Source: Amblyornis subalaris (taxonomy: Eukaryota > Chordata > Aves > Passeriformes > Ptilonorhynchidae). From it: a stretch of 64,000 nucleotides of DNA. Below are positions 50,601 through 61,604 of this stretch, in pieces. The stretch is from assembly GCA_018881555.1 (NCBI GenBank), contig JACAXG010000009.1, forward strand, positions 14,717,326 through 14,781,325, written 5' to 3'. How positions within the stretch are numbered: position 1 is the stretch's first letter; each line of letters opens with the position of its first letter. The notes under the pieces are model-generated. The model was given only the letters and a program-made list of their open reading frames with translations, did not search any database and had not been told where the DNA came from. A program made the position numbers and the translations under genes.

Positions 50601-52174
50601 GAAAATGAGTGCAATGAGATAGTTTCTAGATCAGAGAAGGCAGGGATTTAGAACACATTTGAAGCCATCTTGTATCCTGTGAACAGTAGTGCACCAGAAA
50701 AAGTAGATATTTTCTACTACATGGTGTTGATTCACCTAAAACTTTTAATAAATGCTTTCATAATGGAAACTCTCAAGCTTTCTGCTTTGTAGGTTCACAC
50801 ATAAAAATAAGTTGTAGCTTGTTTCTTCCAAAAATATAAAAAGCATTGCCAGCATTAACTAAATTTCAAAAGATAGACAAATACATTTTGATATCACAGA
50901 TATAACAAAAGTTTCAGGCCTTGGCCAACGGGGTGTATTTATCTAGTTTCCATAACAAAGATAAATCCACTTCCAAGATGTTGCAAACATCTGGGCAGTT
51001 TTTCAAAACGGAGTGGGGGTTTTCTTTTGGGGAAACAAAAAAAGTAATTTATATTGTTATTTTTACATCACAATTTTACATCACACTTTGGGGTATTGTA
51101 ATCAGATTTGTGCATGTTGTCATTGCTAATATAAAGGGAGAAAATTTTTTTCCTATTTCTGTGTTACTAAAAAATGTGTTAAAAAAAATCTGTTACATAC
51201 AGATTCTCCATTCACTCTTTTTCAGCTAGTCCAGGGTGAACAAGATCCTCAAACAGTCAGGCCAATCAATAAATGCCATCATTTGGTCAAAGGAATTTGA
51301 CATCTTTGATAAACAAACACCACTTAGTGTTTCCTAGAATGAGGCCATTTTTAAGCTGAAATAGGGCAGCAGCTGCCTGACTATTCAACAACTGAAGACA
51401 AAATATAAAAAGCATTTTAGCCAAGTTACAGTGCAGAGCTAACCTACAGGAAACAATGTAAAGAACCCAAGCTATTCAACACTTACGAATATGGGTAACA
51501 ATTTAAGCCATAGTTTCAAATTTTATCTGAACAGAAACAAATTATGTGTGATGTATTCAGAATTTTAATGATTTGCTGTCTTTCAGATTAGGAAGAAAAA
51601 TATACCATTGCACAGGTTATAGGTTTGCAATTAAAACCAACTCTATTGAATAATGTGAGAATTGTATATAATATCCTGTGAATAACAGGAAAGTACAGAT
51701 GTTAAAAGTTACAAACACTACCAAAAAGTTCCTCTGATTCAATATTGCTATCATTTTCAATGCAAGATCTTCATTAGGGAATATTATCAGCCTAAAATTA
51801 ATGTACAGTCATTGAAATAAGATGCTCAAAACCCCTCAGCATTGATCTTGTCTTGCTCTCTTGGAGGGTAGAAAGCTATTTCCCAGTGCTTACCATGTAG
51901 TTGTCTAAATTAGTATCCTCTCTGTCCAAGGTTAAATAATGCATCTAGTGGCCTTTTTTCATAATTGCAGCACAGTAAATATGTGATTCACTGACCTAGA
52001 TCACATTATGTTAAGATGCTTTTTGCTCCATCAAAAAAGTAGTTAAATGTTAACAAAAGCAACTGTTTCCCTGCAAATATCATTGGAAGCCTGCTTTATT
52101 TGTTTCCTAAATGAATTTTATCTTCATGAACCTTTCCCATGGAAATTACCTAACATACTGATCTACATTTTCAG
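47650..52174 (+). other. KERA: KERA intron 2, 4.5 kb
   Basis: A phase-1 intron from GTAAGT at 47650 to CATTTTCAG at 52174. It contains one antisense CR1 fragment near its left end and an A-run near 48900. No other gene was seen. Confidence 0.93.
47749..47985 (-). mobile_element. CR1 LINE fragment, antisense, in KERA intron 2
   Basis: Read on the minus strand this is a CR1 3' end. On the plus strand it begins with tcatagaatcattgaat, the reverse complement of the CR1 tail, followed by 'gacctttagaagtcatttat', 'tgcaataagcagggacattt', 'ctcagagcctcatccagcct' and 'agggatagggcatctaccat', all matching the remembered reverse-complement consensus. It starts 100 bp into the intron and does not touch the splice donor. 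Confidence 0.85.
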
Positions 52175-52347
52175 GTGTCAATGGTACTCAAATATGCCCG
52201 GTTTCCATTGCCCTGGAAGAAGACTATGGTTATTATGGCAACATCCCTCGTCTCCGATACCTTCGCCTGGACGGAAACGAAATTCAACCTCCAATCCCAT
52301 TGGACATCATGATATGTTTCCGACTACTTCAAGCTGTCGTCATATAA
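52175..52347 (+). CDS. KERA: Keratocan, coding exon 3 (residues 296-352)
   Basis: The last exon of keratocan. Its first bases GT join the A of exon 2 to form Ser 296, followed by VNGTQICPVSIALEEDYGYY, then the last LRR core LRLDGNEI (325-332) and the C terminus ICFRLLQAVVI, with stop TAA at 52345-52347. Cys 303 and Cys 343 are the C-terminal disulphide pair of SLRPs. Asn 298 lies in an NGT sequon. The acceptor is ATCTACATTTTCAG. The frame across the splice is intact: 886 + 173 bases = 353 codons with the stop. A longer open frame in another phase covers the same bases but is a shadow. Confidence 0.98.
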
Positions 52348-52768
52348 AGATATTGCAGTGGCACTCTTGTTCTGTGAGAGTGCTAACATACAAGTTTTGC
52401 TGGAATGAAACTTGTTCTAACTCATAAATCAAGAAGTAACAGCTTTATTTGACTTTAATTTTTTTCTTTGCTTGCACATTTCCTACAGCTGAAAACGTTG
52501 TTCTCCTTCCAGAAGGGGTTTTGTATGGACCCAACACGTGCTTAACATCTTACCTTAGAATTCCTAATACGAATATATTGAAAATCATCAGTGTAAGATC
52601 CCAAATATTCCAAAGAAAATTCTTGCCTACTACATCTGTCTTGTCAAATGTCACAATGCCTACCCTGCTAACATCTTTGCTATAGACAAATTATATGTCC
52701 TTATTTTGTTACATAGTAACTAACACAATGAATTTGGGTGCAGTTGGCCAAAAGCATCTGCTAATAAA
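52348..52768 (+). other. KERA: KERA 3' UTR (minimum probable extent)
   Basis: The sequence after the keratocan stop up to the first canonical AATAAA at 52763-52768. Further signals at 53207-53212 and 53513-53518 allow a 3' UTR of up to about 1.2 kb. Confidence 0.5.
52763..52768 (+). terminator. Candidate KERA poly(A) signal
   Basis: AATAAA about 416 nt after the stop codon. Later candidates are at 53207 and 53513; which is used cannot be told. Confidence 0.4.
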
Positions 52769-53518
52769 ATCAAAAGCTGCATGATTACTAGCACTAACAA
52801 CCACTTAACATGTAAATAGTCTGTAAATTGCTGTCATCTTTTGAAGACTGAAACTTTCAAGGCAAAAAGTAGATGAGGCTCAGCATCCAAAGCAGTGTAT
52901 TGAATATATATCATTGTAGGGATTCATTCAGTGAATTTCAGAATTGGAATATACTGATCCAAGCCAAATCCAGGGACAAGAGAACACAAGATGAAATTTG
53001 TTCTATCAAAGTCCCAATTTTCTGCTGTTTTATTCTTCAGTATTCCATTTCTGGTTTTGACACGGTTTCTTTTGCAACTTTGAGATAGTAATTGAACATT
53101 TCGTTAATTTTAGTTTGCATAGAGATACAACCAAGAGCAGTAGTGATTACATTCTTTATGGACTAGGTAATTCACAAAAATTTGAATGGCTAGTTAATGC
53201 AATGGTAATAAAAACAAAATTAAGAAATTAAGAGATACAACCCCTCCCAATTATTTACTAAACCAGCCAAACATTTGCATAGGAATTATATCATTAAGCA
53301 AATACAATCAACTCAGAGCAGTATTCAGCTACCTTCTAACTCACATACATGCACACAATAATACTGGATTTTGGAGAAGTCCAGATATTTAGAACATAAC
53401 ACATTAACAATTCAGTAGCAAGGGAGATATCAGAAGGCAACTTTTTATGAAATATGGTTGATTTTATCAAATCTGGTTGATTTTTTTTCCTATTTTATAA
53501 TATTGGCATTTCAATAAA

Positions 53519-56500
53519 TGACTTAAATATTAGAGTCAACTATTCGCTGAGAGAGTATGACATTCTTATTTCTGGTAGCCAGCACAACAGACTATCCATC
53601 AGTCCTTATTTTAGTCTTGCATTTGTAGATAGAAGCAATTAGTTGCTCTTTGATATCTTGCATCTTTTGCTGACATTTTAAGACTGGCCTCAGTAGCTAG
53701 TATTTAAAGACTATGCATGTGGTATAATTTTTACTTTGAAGATTAAGTATTTTCTTAAAAGTAGATTTTTAAAAGTGTTGAGAACTGCAATTTCTAAAAG
53801 TCAATACTTTGTACCAGAAAATCAGGCCTTATTCTGCTCCAGAGAACTTGTGGAAACAATCCAGTATAGAAGCCCAGCATAGAAATAACCCATTCAGAAA
53901 TCCTATCACAAAAACATTTATTTTTGGTGGGGTTTTTTATGTGATTACTGAGAAACTCCTGCCCTTCTAGCAAAAGTATTTTCTGTACCTCTGTGTTCAC
54001 CTTTTATGAAAAAATACAGATTTAAAAAGTCTCTACAATATGTATGCATGTTTAGCTATGTTCTTTACTCAATAACAGCATAGTAATTTATTTTTTTGAA
54101 AAAAATTATGTGACAATACTACTAATTAAATTATAACAACAATTACATTTTTGTTCTTGGAAATTAATTTCTACTTTAAATAAAGAAAAAATACATGTAC
54201 TCCAAAGTGAATATTCACAGGCATATATGCATATTATTAATAGTGTTTACAGTTCTAATCATACAGCAAAACATCTTGAAGAACTAGTAAAAAATTATGA
54301 CCCTTTTAGGTACCATATACACATTAAAGTGGAAAAGACTAAATCTTCCCCAAAGTGATGTCAAGCTTACATATGAAAAAGGTTGATATGTAAAATCATA
54401 ACGGGACACTAAAACATTGAGGTATTTAATTTCCTGGATAGAGGCATTATATGAGGAAATCAGGAGCACATGATCTGATGAAATAATTTTTTACAGTTAT
54501 TTTCACCAGCTGGATTGATATTTTTCCAATAGAGTGTAGTATGGAAACCCTTATAAATCAGTTCTTCAAATGGCCAATACTATCCTATAGAACAATTCTA
54601 GAGACATGCAGATTGACACTCAAGATTTGTCTCTGTCAAATCCCAGTTAATCTGAGTGAACAGAAAAATTCATGATACATCCTTGGACAAACTTCTATTG
54701 GGCTGAAGAGCTGCTGCTGCCAAGTGCTCTGTGTTCTACACCTTTGATGCAATGCACTGACGCCACATCTGGGAACTATGTAATAAAGAGAAAATATTAA
54801 GTATCCTCACTTAGGCTAATTTGTTCCATCTTGATTCTCTCTACTAGAACCAGCTCTATGAAGTAGAATAAAAAATAGTTATGTTGCTGCAGTGACCTTC
54901 ACAAAATAAATCAATACTGATTGGGGGTTGAGCTTCTTTACTGCATGTACATGGCCATTTGCAACAGTTTGAATATTCTTAAATATCCTGGGAAAGTTGG
55001 TGATATTTCCTTTCTGACTACAATAGCAGGCCTAAATTGCATTATTGTGTGGAGCTAAACAATGTAGGCTTTCAGCCACTACACAGTCAGTTCATTCATT
55101 GTGCCAGAAGACTATAAAGGAATATTTAAAACACACTGTTTTTTCCCAGTGTTGAGAGCCACTAATACAATGCAAAAAGCAATACTGTGCTTGAAAATCT
55201 GATGTTAATTCTTCCTAATCCAAGATTGCTCTAAGACTCCCCACTGATATTTCCTGGTTCAGAAAAAATTGTGTTCTCTTCCACTGAAAGGGGGGAGGAA
55301 CACTCCTCTCAGCTGTCCTGTCTGAATGTGCAGCTGCCATCATAAACCAGCCATTTGCTTCTCTTACTTGCCAGAACACATTGCAAACAGCTTTGAATGG
55401 AATACCATGTACAGAAACAAAGACATTTACAAGTATGAGAAGCTGACAACAACAGGTCACCATAAGCACACTGCAGCCATGGTCAATCACTAAGCAAACC
55501 ACAAACATCTAGTGCTTCTTGCAGAAATCCATATGAGATATGAGATATGAGATATGAGTTGATTTTGAAATGAAGGTTGCTAACACATTTGTGCTATCAC
55601 CTCAGTCCAGGGCACAGACAGTTGCTCTGTAAACTAAAGCATTAAAGCAAAATGAGAGACTCAAGACAAAATACCCAGATGTTTCTGACATGTCTGCCAG
55701 CATGACTGGAGGCTGGAATGCTGGATCTATCAAAAGGCTGTGGGGTTTTATAACACAGCTGGCTCTGCGGGAACAAAAGTCCTTTTTAGATGCTGCCAGC
55801 ATAGTTAAAAATTTAGCCACGTGCGTGATTCTCCATGCTCCATACTCTTCTCTGGTATTTTCTGTATCTTTCTCAATACTCCAGTTTGTTACCACTATTC
55901 TTCTTCAATATTTTTAGGGAAAAACACCACCATAACAATCATCCATAGATGCCAGTGACCACAGCAGCCTGCATGACACTTAAGGGAAGAAACACAAACA
56001 CTGAGGTAAAAATTTGGAAGACAACTAGAAAACCAATTTGCATGTTTGCAATTACTAACTCTAGCTCATGCCCTGTGTCATTAAGGGGATTTTCAGTCAC
56101 CCTTGCTGCATCCAAATTGTTTCCAATGTTTGCTACAAGTACTTGCTGTTCGTTTTTCCAGCCTAGAAAAACTGTTTGCTGATATCAAATTGCATCTAGT
56201 TTCATTACCTACCTGGAATCAGATTACAGTGACATCTACATTTCTGTGTTGATTATTAAACAGCTGATATCCCTTTTCTGCTGTGCGTGGCTGAGAATCC
56301 TTGGCATTGTTGCAGTCAACAAGTTAATATCTTTCTCTTGATTGAAAGTCTCCTCCATAATTGCATTTCATTACCCAGAATTCCTTACCCATTTAAACAT
56401 GAAGAGAAGCTCTATAGGGCACCATTGTCTGTGTAGTGATACTCAGAAATAGTTATAACCATTTCAGGTCAAGCGTATGAAGCAATATCCATAATTAGCA

Positions 56501-56711
56501 CTATGTTCTGCTCCAGCTAACTTACTATCTCCCCCACTAGTAGAAGTAATATTGCTTCTAAGTCCTGTGCTTACTCTAGTAGTCCTAGTTTCAACAAATC
56601 TATACTTTCCTGAATTCGAAACCTTTGGCAATACAGTTGTTTCTTATACTCTGTGCACTGTTGCCAACAGCCTGAATATTCTTCTTACTGTTTTTGCCTT
56701 GATTTCTGTAG
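53519..56711. other. Intergenic DNA right of KERA, no gene seen
   Basis: AT-rich DNA with chance open frames only. A short microsatellite at 55531-55558 is listed separately. Confidence 0.5.
55531..55558 (+). repeat. ATATGAG heptanucleotide repeat, 4 copies
   Basis: Four exact tandem copies of ATATGAG in intergenic DNA. Confidence 0.95.
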
Positions 56712-56984
56712 AACTGGAATGAGTCCAGAGGAGGGCTACTAAGTTGATCAGAAGGCTGGAACACCTCTCCTATGAAGACAGGCTGAGAGAGTTGGGGTTA
56801 TTCAGCCTGGAGAAGAGAAGGCTTCAGAGAAGTTGTGGGTGCCCTATGCTTGGAAGTCTTCAAGGCCAGGTTGGATGGGGCTCTGAGCAACGTGGTGTAG
56901 TGGAAAGTTCCCTGCCCATGACAGAGTGGTTGGAACTAGACAATCTTTAAGATCTGTTCCGATCTAAATCACTCTATGATTCTA
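56712..56984 (+). mobile_element. CR1 LINE fragment with internal deletion
   Basis: The left half (56712-56820) reads as CR1 'gagtccagaggagggctact' through 'cagcctggagaagagaaggc'. The right half jumps to the terminal part, 'tcttcaaggccaggttggat', 'ggggctctgagcaacgtggt', and ends CACTCTATGATTCTAC. The part usually found between these blocks, some hundreds of bases in the consensus as I remember it, is absent, with the join at about 56820. Confidence 0.88.
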
Positions 56985-59900
56985 CATCCGTTTGATCAAA
57001 CTATCTGCTTATCAGCTTGACTTAGTTTTGTTTCTTCAGTGTTTTTTAGCTTATGCGTCTATGCATATGATGCTAATGTCTGCCCTGATGTCATGCCTTT
57101 CCTGGTAGCTCGGCTGCATCTGGAATTCCCCAGGGGAAGCGTTGCCCTGACTGCACACACCTACTGTAGCAGAACAGCCCCACCGGTCACAGCATTCACT
57201 CCTCTGGCACCTTGTGCAGATCCAGGCTGGTGCTGTCATGTAAATAGGGTATATCTTTTCCAAGGCTTTCTCTTCCCACCCCTAGTCTTTTTTGTAGGAA
57301 AATTTGTGAAGAAATTGGAATCACATCTTCCACAAACGAAAGCTGTTCCTAGTTAGGGGCTGGGGCAATGAAAGTGAAATATGTGCTAAGCAGCTGTCAG
57401 TGAAGCTAGATTTTTTCAAAAATTATTTATTCATTAAAATGATCTATCACCATTTTTATTAAATGTTAGTAGATTCAGAAAAAAAATGCAAATAGTTTCA
57501 GCCAGAGGAAAGGAACAAAAAAGAATTAAAACAGTGCTCATGCTTCTTATTTGATATTCTTGTTCCTAAGATGTCCATGTAGCATGATACGCCCTTCACC
57601 AATTAATTAAATCCTTGAATTTGTCTGAAATCATGCTCCTTCTACTAGGAAGCCTATTTTAAGGAGGGTAATCTCCTTGTGATGCTGTACTTTGTTACAT
57701 GACTTGAAATAATCACCGATTCTCTCACCTGGCAGTGAGGATAGGCTTCATGGTATTATAGGATCTAGGCTCAAGATCTTGTCTGAATTAGAAGCAGATT
57801 GAATTAGAGTGTAGATTTCTTTTCTCTGAGGAGGCTGTTTTGAGCACCAGACTAGAGGTTCACACTGTTTTGTGAATCCTAAGATTTGTTTCTTTTAATG
57901 GCTGGAACTGCTTCCAATGAAAAAGACTGATGGCAACCCTTTTCAGCACAGCTTAACAGCAGAATAGATGTGAGTTACACCTAAAATGTCTTTGAGAAAG
58001 CTGTCAGGCACGGGGTCCCCAAATTCCCTGCCTCTGATTTACTGAAGCAATTGAGAAGAGAAAGCTGTGCTTGAAGGTTTTCTCTGAAGGTCACAGTGTT
58101 CTGGATCTTTTAAAAAGCTAATTATTTATGTGTTTATTTTGGTTTGATGCAAATTCTTTAACATTCAATATAAAATACAGTATATAAACATGGTGTGAGG
58201 TTTATTTTCCATTTCAATATAAAGAAGACTAAAATAATTAATTTTTCCTCAAATAAACATAAATATTTTTATATTAGACTGACTATCAAATAAACAAACA
58301 AGCAGAAAAGTCAGTTTTCTGTTCTCAAGCTAAGATTTTCATGCTTTCCTTTTTTTATTCATTGTCCTTTATTTACATGTGCATTCTGTCTGGAATCAAG
58401 GTAGTAGACTTATTAGATATTGAGGAACATCAAGAATGATTTCACCTGCAGGATTATTCATGCTTCCCACTCTCCTCAGAGCATTAATAAGACTTGTGCC
58501 TGTATTTTTCTACTTTTACAAACCCTGTAATACAGGCCCCCTTTTTTTTGTTCTTCTTCAACTGCAGTTGGGGTCAATGCTTGTGCACGATGCTTGAGCA
58601 CGGAAAAAGGTGCTCCCAAGGATTCAAGGCTTTCTGTGGTGTCTGCTTTCCACATATTTAGACATTCTCTGCTTGTCTCCTGACACTCTCATGGTTTTAT
58701 CCCTGCTGGTTTAATACCAGGTCTATACTGGGATTTTTTTCCATTGTTAGTACTGTGTGGCATAGAGTGGGCTAAGTCCTGTTGCAGCTGGGCTGCTTCT
58801 GACATGGAGCACCTGGGCTTGATGAAGGAATGACAGCCTGGGTGTCTTGTGACTGAGGAGCTGAAGCAAATAACCACCAGCTCAGCCTTACGAAGACATT
58901 GAATTATGTGGTAGGAATCAATGCAAAAATGGGCTCAACAACTAAATGAAGCCTATTTTATCAAAAACATGCAGAGCAGAAAATCATCCAGTGCAAGACA
59001 GACAGTGACGAAGATATAATTGGGGCAAACTGTCAAAAGTATATGCAACTACTTGTACAGGTCTTTGGAAACCTGTGCATGAAGCTTGGGCAATTTGCTC
59101 TTAAGGCATAAATGCAGAAGGACTTCAGAGAGAAGAAACAGTGGAAAGTTGCAAATGCAAAAATGGAAACACTTTTATCCCCTCAAATTATCTCTTTGAA
59201 TTGCGCTGTCTGATTTAAGATTTGCAGAGCTTTTGGATAATGTGAAAGGATTTGTCTCTTCGTGTTTACCTTCTCAGGGGTAAACAGTAGGCTGTCAACA
59301 GGGGTTGGTTTGAAACATTATTTTTTTCCATGCTGATCATTATGATCCAGTCTAAACCATCATCAGTCAGCATTTCTACCTCTCCAGAAAATGTTTGAAA
59401 TATACCAGTTTGGGCACAGCCCAGCAGTTATAAGTGCTGCTGAAAGGTCATGTAAACATATAGCTTGTTTAAAAAAACCCCAAGAAACTAAAACGAGCAC
59501 CTCTCTTTTGAAAGCTGTTATTGTTTACAGGGAGAATATACACCAAGTAATCCTACAGTCTGCATTAAGTTTTCATTTTTTCAGAAACCATTCTCAGAGG
59601 AATTCATGTCCCTAATTTAAAAGAAAATAAACTCAGAACAAGCATATCTTATCATTAGCAGACAATTTGAAATGGTTTAGATAAACCTTTTCACAATGAT
59701 CTGCTAGAAGACACATTTTGTATGGAATATTTGCCTCCCACTGAAGTGCAAACACTTGATATTTCTAAATTGTCCTGCTCTGTATGTGTGTAGCAACACA
59801 TACAATAATTTTATGAGTGTTTTCAAATTGAGCAAAATGTCTGAAAAACTGGGAATCACCGGAGATGTTAACTGCAGTTAACTTTCTTGCTGAGAATATA

Positions 59901-61143
59901 AATTCCTATTCTTTCAAGAGACTAAGCCCTCAGACCAAAGCCTTTTAACTCGTCTCAAGATGAGTCAAACATACCGAAGCCTTGTACTTTCTACAGATGA
60001 GAAAGAGGCTGAAAGCAAATTAGGTAGCTTGTACAGCCCTTGAACAGGATTAGGTGGTACTTCCTTCTCTGCATCACAAGATCGTGTTGTCAATTGTTGA
60101 ACGGGGACCAGATAAGGAAGAAAAGGAAGTGATGTGATATGAACAAATCAGAAATCAGTTAATACATCACAGTCAAAGTGGCTGTGGATAACATTTTTTA
60201 CTTAGAAAGGTCTATTAACTTTAGCTATATTGATGATCTTTTCCACTGTTAAAAAAGTGCCCTTTCACAGTACTGTAATTGTGGAAAAACTGCCTGTTTG
60301 GGGAGAATTCTTAGAGATCTCAATAATCTGTGCAGGAGGCATAGTTGGTATCAATGTTACTCTGAACTGTCAGATATATGAAAAGGCTGTTATTGTGGCC
60401 AGTATCTGAACAAGTAACAGAACTTTATTTTTCATGTCACTAATATAACCATACTTTCATAAGGAAGAAGAAAAAGGAAGTCAAATACTAGAAGAGAGAG
60501 AATGAGAGATGTGAAAAAGATGACTAGGAAGGGAAGAAATTTGTGATGAGGGCATAAAAGAGGAAGAAGGGAAAACATTTGGAAAAGAAGGAAGCTTGAG
60601 AGAGGCCTTATTGAGTGTCCCTTTGCATGAGAGTAAAAGAAGGGGGGAAGGAGACACAAGATGCTCAGGTGCTTTTAGGGAGGAAAACTAGGACCTGGAA
60701 AGCTTGGAAACTATTGGTCTACAATGCTTCTTATAGCAATCCTGTGGTCTTTCCTAAAGCCTGAGACTTATAATGCTTCAGCCTAGTCTAGAGTTACTTC
60801 TTTTGGGAACTGGCAGGACAGTAACAACTAAGAGTAAGTGTTCAATATTTGTAATGTTGACTAAAGCACTGTGATTAATAAGCAGCCCAAACACAAAGAA
60901 ACTGTGCAGGTGTGGGAATAACATCCATGAGCTTTCTTCAGATCATGCATTACTGTATTATATGCAGTGTTTCATGCTTTTTTTCATGCCTTTTAGAATG
61001 AATTCCAGAAAGAATATGGTAATATGCCACAACCATCAATTTCATTAGTTGGAAACCACTTGAAGAGGCAATGTCAGCTGGCAAATCAACTCTGGCAGCT
61101 TCTCAGGCTTAGTCTTTATCTTGTAGACCATATGCTTCTCCGT

Positions 61144-61179
61144 GTTTTATCAGCTGAGATGCTAAGTTTTATCAGCTGA
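61144..61179 (+). repeat. 14-bp direct repeat, 22-bp period
   Basis: The unit gttttatcagctga occurs exactly at 61144-61157 and 61166-61179. Confidence 0.85.
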
Positions 61180-61581
61180 TGTATCAGACACTGGCTGATA
61201 TAAGATCCAAGGTCCACTAATTTTCAGAGGCATGCTTACTTGTTGAGTTTTACAGAAATGCTGTGGCCCCCTAAATACTTTCAGGTGCTGAATCGTGGTT
61301 CAAGCTCAAAAGCAAAGTTTTGCTTCTTGCTAGCCTCCATTTAACATCATGCAATGAAAAAGTCCTATTTTTTTCTAGGAACACCAAAAAAAATTTGTCC
61401 ATGCTGAAGGAGACAAGTCAGTATTGGATGGCTATAGAAAAAATGTGTAAAGAAATTCTAAGAACAGTCCAAACACTGCTTAATCATAACATCTTTGGCT
61501 ATCTAAATGGGATGGCTTTGTAAAGTCATCTTAGTCATGATAGGAGAACAACTGGATACTTAATGTTGATTGATATGGACC

Positions 61582-61604
61582 AAATTTAAATTTAAATTTA
61601 AATT
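61582..61604. repeat. AAATTT simple repeat
   Basis: A run of nearly four AAATTT units, self-complementary and AT-only. Confidence 0.9.

Noticed and set aside
52047..52427. 126-residue open frame over KERA exon 3
   Set aside because: It is in a different phase from the keratocan exon, which is supported by splice sites and strong family similarity.
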